Position numbers and translations under genes: made by a program. The notes beneath the pieces are model-generated. The model made no database searches. It was not told the DNA's origin and saw only the letters and a list, made by a program, of their open reading frames with translations. A stretch of DNA of 64,000 nt from Microbulbifer agarilyticus (lineage in GTDB: Bacteria; Pseudomonadota; Gammaproteobacteria; Pseudomonadales; Cellvibrionaceae), in NCBI RefSeq assembly GCF_001999945.1, contig NZ_CP019650.1, positions 2,542,001-2,606,000 of the forward strand, in the 5' to 3' direction. This document shows positions 1 to 8,880 of this stretch, in pieces. How positions within the stretch are numbered: position 1 is the stretch's first letter; the number at the start of each line of letters is the position of its first letter.

Positions 1-244
1 CATCGCTGAACTGCCCGGTTTTAAAGCCACCCAGGCCATCGCAGATCAAATGCCAAACATCCTTGCGGAAGTAAATAAGTACCGCCATCAAAGAACCGAA
101 ATGCACGGCCACATCAAACGCCAAGCCCTGATCCGGCCAACCCAGCACCTGATTCGGCAAGATCAAATGCGCGGAGCTGGAAATGGGCAAAAATTCGGTA
201 ATCCCCTGAATAAGCGCGAGGATAACGATCTGAAAAGTTTCCAT
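1..244 (-). CDS. uppP: Undecaprenyl-diphosphate phosphatase (N-terminal part only)
   Basis: UppP (BacA) is an inner-membrane enzyme that dephosphorylates undecaprenyl diphosphate to recycle the lipid carrier for peptidoglycan and other envelope polymers. The minus-strand reading frame starts at an ATG at 242-244 and runs off the left edge. The roughly 81 residues seen contain the family signature [14 protein letters not shown] at about residues 14-27, just after the start, which holds the catalytic-site Glu and Ser residues, followed by [11 protein letters not shown] and a basic stretch. The start lies 23 bp downstream of the tsaB stop, so the two may be cotranscribed. Identification is firm; the C-terminal two-thirds is outside the window. 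Confidence 0.9.
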   Translation of the reverse strand, partial: METFQIVILALIQGITEFLPISSSAHLILPNQVLGWPDQGLAFDVAVHFGSLMAVLIYFRKDVWHLICDGLGGFKTGQFSD

Positions 245-267
245 ACTATTTCAACTGCATAAAACGA

Positions 268-1011
268 TTATTTGGATGGTCGAATCCGCTCGCGCTTTTT
301 CCAGGTAACTTCGTTACGCAAGTATGCGGGTTGCAGTGTGTCGGCGGAGACCTGCTTTCCTTGCTGCCACAAATCCGCAGCGAGCACAGCAATATCCTGC
401 GCGTGAATCCCGGCATCCAACAGCAGCTCCCGAGGATTCAATTCAGCGAGTTCTGGATATCCCCAACCGGGACCTGCCGCGAGCAGCGCGGCCTTACCCT
501 GATCCACACCGGATTCACCCGCAGTCACATATCCGGCAGACTCTAGTGAAGCAATCACCTGCTCCGGGGATGATACCTGATCCGGCAACAGCGCGTGTCC
601 CGGCTTGGTCACATCATACAAGCCCCAATACACCTCTTGCATCCGCGCATCCAGCGCAGCCAAAACAGGCATTTGTCGTGTCGCCCAATCCGGATTCTCT
701 CGCACCGCCCCCAGAGCCAGTGCAGCAAGGCTCGAAACAGGGACAACCGGAAGGTCCGCAGAGAACGCCAGCCCCTGTACGCAGCTAATCGCGATACGCA
801 GGCCAGTAAACGAACCGGGGCCCTGGCTCACCGCCAGACTGTCCAGCTGACCCAGACTGTATCCACTCTCCCCCAGTACCTGCTCCACCATGGGCAGCAG
901 CCGGCGAGTATGGTCACGCTCGGCCCGGACAAACCTCTCTTTTACTTGCCCCTGGTCATACAGGGCCACAGAACAGGCACCAGAGGTAGTATCGACAGCC
1001 AGGATTTTCAA
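268..1011 (-). CDS. tsaB: tRNA threonylcarbamoyladenosine biosynthesis protein TsaB
   Basis: TsaB (YeaZ) is the non-catalytic partner of TsaD in the complex that makes the N6-threonylcarbamoyl modification at A37 of ANN-decoding tRNAs. The 247-residue product opens with MKILAVDTTSGACSVALYD and has the ASKHA-fold stretch SQGPGSFTGLRIAIS at about residues 62-76, both typical of the family. It is slightly longer than the E. coli protein (about 231 residues), with an extra basic tail. It lies between a terminated upstream gene and uppP. In pseudomonads tsaB usually follows adk directly; here hemH and a histone-like gene intervene. Confidence 0.93.
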   Translation of the reverse strand: MKILAVDTTSGACSVALYDQGQVKERFVRAERDHTRRLLPMVEQVLGESGYSLGQLDSLAVSQGPGSFTGLRIAISCVQGLAFSADLPVVPVSSLAALALGAVRENPDWATRQMPVLAALDARMQEVYWGLYDVTKPGHALLPDQVSSPEQVIASLESAGYVTAGESGVDQGKAALLAAGPGWGYPELAELNPRELLLDAGIHAQDIAVLAADLWQQGKQVSADTLQPAYLRNEVTWKKRERIRPSK

Positions 1012-1175
1012 CGGATAAGGCCCTATTTCGGTGAGATCAAAGTAAACGGCTACAAACGCCGCCGGCCATGGGCATCCATCGCTCTGCTGGCTGCAGAGGC
1101 GTGGAGACGCGGCCTAAGGGATTGGGGGCGAATTGTGGCATGGCCAGCGGCAAACGCAACCGGCGAGATAGGGAA

Positions 1176-1209
1176 ATAAAAAAGCCCCGGGGGCTTGGAC
1201 CCCGGGGCT
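1176..1209 (-). terminator. Rho-independent terminator after the histone-like gene
   Basis: A perfect 10-bp stem (1183-1192 pairing with 1200-1209, AGCCCCGGGG) with a 7-nt loop is followed on the minus strand by a run of T. It lies 46 bp beyond the stop of the histone-like gene and upstream of tsaB, so it should end the histone-like transcript. Confidence 0.9.
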
Positions 1210-1254
1210 CTCATCACAGTCTAGCCCCCGTGCGCCTGCGCAAGGGGTTACCAA

Positions 1255-2091
1255 TCAAGCCTTCTTCGGTGGGCGACCGCGGCGCGCACCCGCTTTTTTG
1301 GCCGCTGCCTTTGGCGGGCGTCCACGACGGGCTGCTTTCTTAGGTGCCGGCTTGGCCGCTTTCTTGGTTACCTTCTTAGCCTTAGCGGCCTTCTTGGCGG
1401 TTTTCTTAGCCGGCTTCTTGGCTGCTGCCTTTTTCGCTGCGGCTTTCTTGGGACGTCCGACCGCTTTCTTTATCGCAGCTTTGGCGGCAGATTTCTTGGC
1501 TGCGATTTTCTTTTTCGCCTTCTTCGCGACCTTTTTCGCTTCCGCTTTGGCTTTGGCCAGGGCTTTTTTCTCTAGCGCCTTGGCCTTAGCTGCTGCCTTC
1601 TTGGCCGCAGCTTTCACCTTTGCCGTCGCCTTCTTCTCGGCGGCTTTTACTTTTTTGGCATCAGCCTTGGCTCGCGTTTTTTTCCAACGCGCTTCAAATG
1701 CCTTTAATGCCTTATCCAAATCCTTGTCGGCATTAGTGGACAACTTCTCAGCCAAATCTGAAACGGTTTTCTTCGCCGACTCTTCCGCCTGACGAACGGA
1801 ATCCATCGCGCTTGCCTTGGCAAGACCAAATTTCGCCACCGCCAGTTTGGCGCGTAGCTCACGTAGTTTGCTGTTAGCCGATGCGAGTGAATTCTTTGCT
1901 GCTGCAGTATTGGATTTTTGTACCCGGGCGCGCGCTTTGCCTACACGATCCAACTGCGCATCCAGAGCTTTCGCCGCAGAATCAACCGCTTTCTGCGCTT
2001 TGGTTACCACCGGTGAGGCGGTAGCTGCGGCTTTGGCGGCCGGTTTTGCTACCCGTTTTGCCTTGGCCTTTTTCTTTGCGACTCGTGCCAT
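1255..2091 (-). CDS. AlgP/histone H1-like DNA-binding protein with AT-hooks
   Basis: A 278-residue, extremely Lys/Ala-rich basic protein. The first ~25 residues are basic; residues ~25-140 look helical and partly coiled; from about residue 150 to the end it is low-complexity K/A repeat, as in histone H1 tails and Pseudomonas AlgP (AlgR3). Three AT-hook-like cores occur near the C-terminus: VGRPKK, then RRGRPPK twice. This suggests binding of AT-rich minor groove and a nucleoid-associated or transcription-modulating role; in Pseudomonas AlgP is linked to alginate gene expression (family knowledge). I chose the ATG at 2089-2091 because AAAGGAGA lies just upstream; the longer frame to 2151 has no comparable site. 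It has its own terminator. The exact role is not deducible. Confidence 0.82.
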   Translation of the reverse strand: MARVAKKKAKAKRVAKPAAKAAATASPVVTKAQKAVDSAAKALDAQLDRVGKARARVQKSNTAAAKNSLASANSKLRELRAKLAVAKFGLAKASAMDSVRQAEESAKKTVSDLAEKLSTNADKDLDKALKAFEARWKKTRAKADAKKVKAAEKKATAKVKAAAKKAAAKAKALEKKALAKAKAEAKKVAKKAKKKIAAKKSAAKAAIKKAVGRPKKAAAKKAAAKKPAKKTAKKAAKAKKVTKKAAKPAPKKAARRGRPPKAAAKKAGARRGRPPKKA

Positions 2092-2281
2092 CCCTTGTCT
2101 CCTTTCTCTATATGAGAAGTCACTGTGAACACTGAAGTGTATATCGACCAACTTTGAACAATTGAGAGCAGCCCAGCCATTAAAAATGACGCGGCTGTAT
2201 CAAAGTTAATAAAAAAAGGAGGGTTTGCAAGAAAAAAGATTAAAAACAACCAAAAAACACAAAATATTTGGATTTTTTTTG

Positions 2282-2319
2282 GGTTTCAACGGATTTCACA
2301 CAAATTTTCCGTTGAAACC
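2282..2319. repeat. Perfect 12-bp inverted repeat beside an A/T tract
   Basis: GGTTTCAACGGA (2282-2293) is repeated in perfect reverse complement at 2308-2319 around a 14-bp centre. On its left is an eight-T run. It lies 53 bp past the hemH stop and about 190 bp upstream of the histone-like start. In the hemH transcript the hairpin is followed by A residues, not U, so it is not a standard intrinsic terminator. The surrounding ~280 bp (2092-2371) is very A/T-rich and holds no gene. Confidence 0.6.
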
Positions 2320-2371
2320 TCACTCGAAATACTCAGGCGGACGCCGTATCAGGAAAAGAAAATTTTAAAAC

Positions 2372-3391
2372 TTATGCATTTGTTTGATGAAAAACGGCCG
2401 CAGGCAATCGATCACGCACAATAGCCTCCAGAGCCTGCATATGATCCGCACGGGCGTTGAGTGCGGGAATGTATCGGTACTCCGCACCACCCGCATCAAT
2501 AAAGTTAGCGCGATTCTCCACCGCGATTTCTTCCAGGGTCTCCAAACAGTCGGCCGAAAACGCCGGGCAAATGACATCAACACTGGCAACGCCATTTTGC
2601 CCCCACTCAATCAGAGTTTTATCGGTATAGGGCTGCAACCATTCCGCTTTACCAAAGCGGGATTGAAAAGTGATTTCCCATTTATCCCTCGGAAGCTGCA
2701 AGGATTCCGCCAGGAGTTCCGCGGTACCACAGCAGTGCTGGTAATACGGGTCGCCCTTGCGGACGTTCGCCTTGGGAATCCCGTGAAACGACATCAGGAG
2801 CTTTTCTGCGGCACCGTGTTTTTCCCAGTGCTCACGCACGGAATTCGCCAACGCCGCAATGTACCCAGGGTGTTGCCAGTATTCGTGTACCACCGAGATA
2901 TCGGGAACATTGCGGGATCTGCGCATGATGTCCGCCACCTGATCGTAGATAGCGCCCGTAGTCGTCGCGGAATATTGCGGGTAAAGCGGCAGGAGGGTGA
3001 ACCCAGATGCGCCCTCTTCCTGCAACCGCATCACCGTTTCTTTGAGGGACGGAGCCCCGTAGGTCATCGCATAGGTCACAGTAAATTGCCCCGGCGTAGC
3101 AGCATCGAATCGCTGCTGCAAAAGGGCCACCTGCCGCTGTGTGTAATAGGTGATTGGCGATCCGGTAACGGCTTCTCCATCTAGCCCCTGGCTCCAGATC
3201 TCGCGATACGCCGGGGCGATCTTGGCGGGCCGAAACGGCAGAATGAACAAATTCAGAATCATCGCCCAAATGGGACGAGGAATTTCTACAACCCGCGGGT
3301 CGGACAGGAAGTCCCGGAGAAACTGTCGAACCCCACTTGGGGTCGGTTCCGCTGGAGTGCCCAGGTTCATCAGGATAATCGCGTGCGCCAT
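2372..3391 (-). CDS. hemH: Ferrochelatase
   Basis: HemH inserts Fe2+ into protoporphyrin IX, the last step of protoheme synthesis. The 339-residue product starts MAHAIILMNLGTPAEPT, contains LLPLYPQYSATTTGA and the catalytic-histidine region LLMSFHGIP, and ends with CPAFSADCLETLEEI, all diagnostic of ferrochelatase. An open frame extends upstream to a TTG at 3451, but the family normally begins just before the NLGTP motif and an AAAGGAG lies upstream of the ATG at 3389-3391, so I use that start. No [2Fe-2S] cysteine cluster is seen at the C-terminus. It sits alone between the adk terminator and the inverted repeat. Confidence 0.94.
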   Translation of the reverse strand: MAHAIILMNLGTPAEPTPSGVRQFLRDFLSDPRVVEIPRPIWAMILNLFILPFRPAKIAPAYREIWSQGLDGEAVTGSPITYYTQRQVALLQQRFDAATPGQFTVTYAMTYGAPSLKETVMRLQEEGASGFTLLPLYPQYSATTTGAIYDQVADIMRRSRNVPDISVVHEYWQHPGYIAALANSVREHWEKHGAAEKLLMSFHGIPKANVRKGDPYYQHCCGTAELLAESLQLPRDKWEITFQSRFGKAEWLQPYTDKTLIEWGQNGVASVDVICPAFSADCLETLEEIAVENRANFIDAGGAEYRYIPALNARADHMQALEAIVRDRLPAAVFHQTNA

Positions 3392-3613
3392 GTTGCAATG
3401 GGCTCCTTTTGGTCTTGCAGGCCCCACTTCAGGTGTTTTAAGGCTAACCAATGTAGCGCAGCCACCGAGCAGGGTTCAGCGAAATTTTACAAGCTTATGG
3501 TTCGCGGTAAACCCGTTGTTCGGAGGGTCAATTACCTTGAGATGGATCGAACCAGAACCCTATACACCGAGATCATCCGTTTGGATTAACGCCGACAGGT
3601 AAAATATCGCTGC

Positions 3614-3639
3614 ATAAAAAAAGCTCCCGAAGGAGCTTT
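3614..3639 (-). terminator. Rho-independent terminator after adk
   Basis: An 8-bp stem (3620-3627 with 3632-3639) closed by a TTCG tetraloop on the minus strand is followed by a run of T. It lies about 80 bp past the adk stop and upstream of hemH. Confidence 0.9.
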
Positions 3640-3719
3640 ATGTTACTGCACACCGTTGCCGCAAGAGGTACGAACGCAGCGTGGAATAGACTGTGCAGTT
3701 ACCGGGAAGAGCACAGAGC

Positions 3720-4391
<672 letters not shown>

Positions 4392-4629
4392 TCATGCCGA
4401 GGCCATTATTGATTGTTCCGGACAGGTGATTCCGGCGGCGCCCCGAGAAAAGAGCGCTACCTTACACTTTGCCCCAACACAGAACAAGCCCGCATGTGGT
4501 CAGGCCGAATTTGGTAATTTTTTTACAATTTGGCCAACAATTAAAGCAGATTGCCGCCGCAATGGCGAAAAAACAAACAGAACAATTTAAGGTCCTGAGC
4601 GCGGCACAAACCAGCTAATCGGCGAAACG

Positions 4630-5457
4630 TTACGCTTCTGCTGAGTCACTTCCGGCACTTTTCGCCGCGTCCCACAGCCTGTCCAACTCCTCCAGAGAAA
4701 CGTCGGTAGGCTGCAGGTCCCGAGCACGCAACGCGGCCTCTACGGCGCCGAAGCGCTGCTCAAATTTTCGATTGCTCATGCGCAAGGCACTTTCGGGGTC
4801 CTGCTTCAGGTGACGCGCCACATTGACACAGGAAAACAGTAGGTCTCCGAGCTCTTCACTGGCATGCTCGCGATCACCACTGGCGATTGCCTCGCGCAGC
4901 TCGCGCAATTCCTCTTCGACCTTGCCGAGCACACCGTCAATTTCCGGCCAATCGAAGCCGACTTGTGAAGCGCGTTTCTGGAGCTTCGCCGCTCGGGTGA
5001 GCGCCGGCAATCCCGCGGCCACACCATCCAGAGTGCCGCCCTCGCCCTTCTCCTGCCTTTCCGCAGCCTTAATCGCTTCCCAGTTCGCCTTTACCTGCTG
5101 TTCGTCAATCTCCGCGGTGGCATTGTCACCGTAAAGTTCACCCGACGGAAATACATGCGGGTGCCGGCGCACTAGCTTACGTACCAGAGTGTCAACCACA
5201 CGGGCAAAGTCAAAGTGCCCCTCTTCACGCCCGAGTTGCGCATAGAAGATAACCTGAAAAAGCAAATCCCCAAGCTCTTCGTGCAGGTGTTCAAAATCTT
5301 CCTGCTCAATCGCCTCGGCCACTTCGTAGGCCTCCTCAATCGTCGAGGGGACGATGGTGGCGAAGCTCTGCTTGAGGTCCCAGGGGCAACCACCATCGGG
5401 GTTCCGCAGCTGGGCCATCAGGTACTGAAGATCTTCAACGCTGTAGTTTTGCTTCAT
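4630..5457 (-). CDS. mazG: Nucleoside triphosphate pyrophosphohydrolase MazG
   Basis: MazG hydrolyses NTPs and dNTPs to NMP and pyrophosphate and, in E. coli, lowers ppGpp. The 275-residue protein has two MazG domains with EExxE...ExxD metal-binding helices: EEAYEVAEAI...HEELGDLLFQVIF in the N-terminal half and EEELRELREAI...ASEELGDLLFS in the C-terminal half. The N-terminal CPWD motif is typical. It follows relA with a 47-bp gap on the same strand; the relA-mazG pairing is conserved in gammaproteobacteria and fits a role in (p)ppGpp physiology. Confidence 0.95.
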   Translation of the reverse strand: MKQNYSVEDLQYLMAQLRNPDGGCPWDLKQSFATIVPSTIEEAYEVAEAIEQEDFEHLHEELGDLLFQVIFYAQLGREEGHFDFARVVDTLVRKLVRRHPHVFPSGELYGDNATAEIDEQQVKANWEAIKAAERQEKGEGGTLDGVAAGLPALTRAAKLQKRASQVGFDWPEIDGVLGKVEEELRELREAIASGDREHASEELGDLLFSCVNVARHLKQDPESALRMSNRKFEQRFGAVEAALRARDLQPTDVSLEELDRLWDAAKSAGSDSAEA

Positions 5458-5504
5458 TTTCCGCGCCTTCCAGTCCGCGGCTATATCAGGATGAGCAGAA
5501 ATTA

Positions 5505-7757
5505 TCAGTGCAATATGCGCCGTTTCGCTGAAGCGATATTCGGCAACTGGTTAATACGGTGCAATACCTGGCTCAATTCTTCAAAGTTATGAATTTCGGC
5601 GGTAATGACCATATCCACTGTGTGCTTGTTTTTGTTGGAGTGGGTCTGCATTGCCGTAATATTGATCCGCTGACTATCCAGCATGGTGGTGACATCCCGC
5701 AACAGGCCGTGTCGATCGTAGGCCTCCACCATAATTTCTACGGCATAAACTTCCGTGGGCTTCTCTGACCATTCCACCTGCAGAATCCGCTCTGGCTCAT
5801 CTGCCTGCATACGCAGCATATTCGCGCAGTCTTTACGGTGAATGGAAACGCCGCGACCAAGCGTGATATACCCCATGATCTCGTCGCCCGGTAACGGGTT
5901 ACAGCAACCGGCAATGTGGGTCATCAGGTTGCCCACACCATCAATATAGACATCCGCCTGCCCTTCGCGGGCAACCGGCGCCGTCAGTGAAAGGACTGGT
6001 TCGTCCTGTTGCACTTTGACCATGCGTTGCGCCGCATTCAAAACCTGGCCCACACCAATATCCCCCGCCCCAACGGCCGCATAGAGGTCGTCCAGCGAGT
6101 GCATATTGAGTTTCTGCGCCAACTTTTCGTAATCAAAGTCCGGGAGTGCCAGCTGCTTGAATTCACCATCGAGGATCGAGCGGCCCTCCGCGATATTCTG
6201 ATCCCGCGCTTGCTGCTTGAACCAGTGAATCACCTTGGCGCGGGCACGGGAAGTGGTGATATAGCCCATGCTACGCGAGATCCAGTCACGACTGGGGGAC
6301 TCCCGCTTGCCGGTCAGAATTTCTACCTGATTGGCCGTCTGCAGCTCGTGGTTGAGTGGCACAATGCGCCCGTCCACCTTGGCTCCGCGGCAACGGTGGC
6401 CGATCTCGGTGTGAATGCGGTAGGCGAAGTCGAGGGGGGTCGCGCCCTTGGGCAGGTCCACCACGTGTCCATCTGGTGTGAAAACGTAGATACGTGTGTC
6501 GACATCGCTGGCTTGCAGGTCGTCCTGCAGCGGATTGCCGCCCACCTCTTCGTGCCAGTCCAATACCTGACGTAACCAGGAAATTTTTTGCTCGTAGCCG
6601 TCTTGGCCTTCCAGCTGGCCCGATTTTTTATCGGTCCCCTTATAGCGCCAGTGGGCACACACCCCGTACTCCGCCTCTTCGTGCATGGCGAAAGTACGGA
6701 TCTGGACTTCGAGCACTTTGCGATCCGGGCCGATTACCGCGGTGTGCAGAGAGCGGTAGCCATTTTCCTTGGGTGAGGCAATGTAATCATCGAATTCATT
6801 GGGGATGTTTCGCCACAGATTGTGAACGATACCCAAAACCGCATAACAGTCGCGCACAGTAGGGACAAGAATGCGCACCGCGCGGATATCGTAGACCTGT
6901 GAGAACCCGATATTTTTCCGGCGCATTTTCCGCCAGATACTGTAGATGTGCTTTGCGCGCCCAAATACTTCGCCGTCGATATCCGCCTTGTGCAGCTCGT
7001 TGCGCAACAGGCTCAGTACATCGTCGATATACTCCTGTCTCGCCAAGCGCTTTTCGTCCAGCAGACGCGCAATCTGCATATAGTCATCGGGTTCGAGATA
7101 GCGAAATGCCAGGTCCTCAAGCTCCCACTTGATATGCCCAATACCCAGTCGGTGCGCCAGAGGCGCGTAGACATCGGCCACCTCGCGAGCAACCCGGCGC
7201 CGTTTGGCTTCATCCGCATTTTTTGCCGCGCGAATGGCACAGGTGCGTTCGGCAAGCTTGATTAGCGCAACCCGCACATCATCAACCAGCGCCACCAGCA
7301 TCCTGCGGATATTTTCCGAATGCTCTTCAACCGCACCGCTCTGATTTTCTTCACCGGTATCGGCGCTGCGGCTGCGAATCACCGCCATGCGCAATACGCC
7401 GCGAATAAGTTTGGCGATGGTCTCGCCCATTTCCGCTTCAACGGTTTTCAGCGGTAAACGCTTCTCTCGCACTGCGCGATACAGCATGGCCGCACACAGC
7501 GCCTCGCCGTCAATTTGCAGATCCGCGAGAATTTCCACCATTTCCAGGCCGGTAAGGAAACTGCTCGCGCCTTCCGCCCAGATATTTTCCGCTTCGATGG
7601 CCCGCTGTTCCGCGTCCTCACTCATCTCCACGGCTTTGCGCAGAGTGACGACGGTACCGCCGTCGAGCTGGGCCATGGACTGGATGTGGCGAAGCCATGC
7701 CTCCCGGTCCAGGGTGCCATCAGCTAAGCGCGGATAATTTTTTCTAACCTGTACCAA
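5505..7757 (-). CDS. relA: GTP pyrophosphokinase RelA, (p)ppGpp synthetase I
   Basis: RelA makes (p)ppGpp on ribosomes stalled with uncharged tRNA. In order: a pseudo-HD domain in which the hydrolase HD motif is lost (AAMLYRAVREKR where SpoT has HDxxED), the synthetase domain (RAKHIYSIWRKM, YDIRAVR, ENGYRSLHTAV), TGS (about residues 400-465, IYVFTPDGHVVDLPKGATPLDFAYRIH split by eye), the zinc-finger region with AGCCNPLPGDE and a later RKDC, and a C-terminal ACT domain. It is therefore a synthetase-only RelA, 750 residues. The start is a TTG: an in-frame TGA lies just upstream, no ATG is available nearby, and the resulting N-terminus MVQVR matches pseudomonad RelA. cysM ends 21 bp upstream; no rlmD gene lies between them. 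Confidence 0.96.
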   Translation of the reverse strand: MVQVRKNYPRLADGTLDREAWLRHIQSMAQLDGGTVVTLRKAVEMSEDAEQRAIEAENIWAEGASSFLTGLEMVEILADLQIDGEALCAAMLYRAVREKRLPLKTVEAEMGETIAKLIRGVLRMAVIRSRSADTGEENQSGAVEEHSENIRRMLVALVDDVRVALIKLAERTCAIRAAKNADEAKRRRVAREVADVYAPLAHRLGIGHIKWELEDLAFRYLEPDDYMQIARLLDEKRLARQEYIDDVLSLLRNELHKADIDGEVFGRAKHIYSIWRKMRRKNIGFSQVYDIRAVRILVPTVRDCYAVLGIVHNLWRNIPNEFDDYIASPKENGYRSLHTAVIGPDRKVLEVQIRTFAMHEEAEYGVCAHWRYKGTDKKSGQLEGQDGYEQKISWLRQVLDWHEEVGGNPLQDDLQASDVDTRIYVFTPDGHVVDLPKGATPLDFAYRIHTEIGHRCRGAKVDGRIVPLNHELQTANQVEILTGKRESPSRDWISRSMGYITTSRARAKVIHWFKQQARDQNIAEGRSILDGEFKQLALPDFDYEKLAQKLNMHSLDDLYAAVGAGDIGVGQVLNAAQRMVKVQQDEPVLSLTAPVAREGQADVYIDGVGNLMTHIAGCCNPLPGDEIMGYITLGRGVSIHRKDCANMLRMQADEPERILQVEWSEKPTEVYAVEIMVEAYDRHGLLRDVTTMLDSQRINITAMQTHSNKNKHTVDMVITAEIHNFEELSQVLHRINQLPNIASAKRRILH

Positions 7758-7778
7758 TGGTCTAACTCGCGATCAAAA

Positions 7779-8693
7779 TCATGTTTGCTGGCCGGCGTTA
7801 AACAGACCCGAGGAGAGGTAGCGATCGCCGCGATCACAAATAATCGCCACGATAGTAGCGTTTTCCACTTCAGCAGAAAGTCGCAATGCCCCGGCAACGG
7901 CACCGCCGGAGGATACTCCGCAAAAAATGCCCTCTTCACGAGCCAGTCGGCGGGTCATGGTTTCCGCCTCCGCCTGACCAATATCCATCACCCGGTCAAC
8001 TTCCTGCGGGACAAATATTTTAGGTAAATAAGCCTGGGGCCAGCGGCGAATGCCTGGAATCGCAGAACCTTCGGTCGGCTGCAGGCCAACGATTTGGACA
8101 TCCGGATTCTGCTGTTTGAGATAGCGGCCACAGCCCATAATGGTGCCGGTGGTGCCCATGGAGGAAACAAAGTGTGTTATCCGCCCGCCGGTCTGACGCC
8201 AAATCTCGGGCCCGGTGCTATCGATATGCGCCTGCGGATTGTCCAGGTTGGAGAATTGATCCAGTACCAACCCCTGGCCTTCGGCTTGCATTTGTAATGC
8301 CAGATCGCGCGCGCCTTCCATCCCCTGCTCAGAAGTAACAAGAATCAACTCTGCTCCGTAGGCCGCCATTGCGGCCTTGCGCTCATCGGTAGCACTTTCG
8401 GGCATAATGAGGATGAGTCGATAGCCTTTAATTGCGGCTGCCATCGCCAATGCGATACCCGTGTTGCCACTGGTAGCCTCGATCAGGGTATCGCCGGGAC
8501 GAATCTGTCCCCGAGCCTCTGCGCGGGTGATCATGGAAAGCGCCGGGCGGTCTTTTACCGACCCAGCTGGATTATTGCCTTCCAGTTTCAGTAGTAGAGT
8601 ATTGCTGGTCTGCCCCGGAATACGCTGTAAGCGCACCAGAGGGGTGTTACCAACACAATCGGCAATCGTCGGGTAATCCGTCGGAAAATCCAT
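7779..8693 (-). CDS. cysM: Cysteine synthase B
   Basis: CysM is a pyridoxal-phosphate enzyme joining O-acetylserine with sulfide or thiosulfate to make cysteine or S-sulfocysteine. The 304-residue product has the PLP lysine in NPAGSVKDRPA (K47) and the PLP-phosphate/substrate loop EATSGNTG (residues 72-79), followed by MPESATDERKAAMAAYGAE split by its helix; the C-terminal GVSSGGAVAGAL loop is also conserved. The length (about 300, shorter than CysK) and the ERR/DERK loop favour CysM. It is divergent from barA and begins the run toward relA-mazG, the usual pseudomonad arrangement minus rlmD. Confidence 0.95.
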   Translation of the reverse strand: MDFPTDYPTIADCVGNTPLVRLQRIPGQTSNTLLLKLEGNNPAGSVKDRPALSMITRAEARGQIRPGDTLIEATSGNTGIALAMAAAIKGYRLILIMPESATDERKAAMAAYGAELILVTSEQGMEGARDLALQMQAEGQGLVLDQFSNLDNPQAHIDSTGPEIWRQTGGRITHFVSSMGTTGTIMGCGRYLKQQNPDVQIVGLQPTEGSAIPGIRRWPQAYLPKIFVPQEVDRVMDIGQAEAETMTRRLAREEGIFCGVSSGGAVAGALRLSAEVENATIVAIICDRGDRYLSSGLFNAGQQT

Positions 8694-8880
8694 CGTTACT
8701 ACAGGTCCATCGGCCTAGGCGGGCGCACATTCTACCTCCGAGCCGGCGACACTGCGAATCGAGCACGGGCGTGCCACAGATTTCCGACCCCTGAAACCGC
8801 GAAATGGGGCTAGCTTCTACCGTCAGCAAGGGTAGAATCGGACAAAAATAACACAATACGCATTAGCGCAGTCAGCCAAC

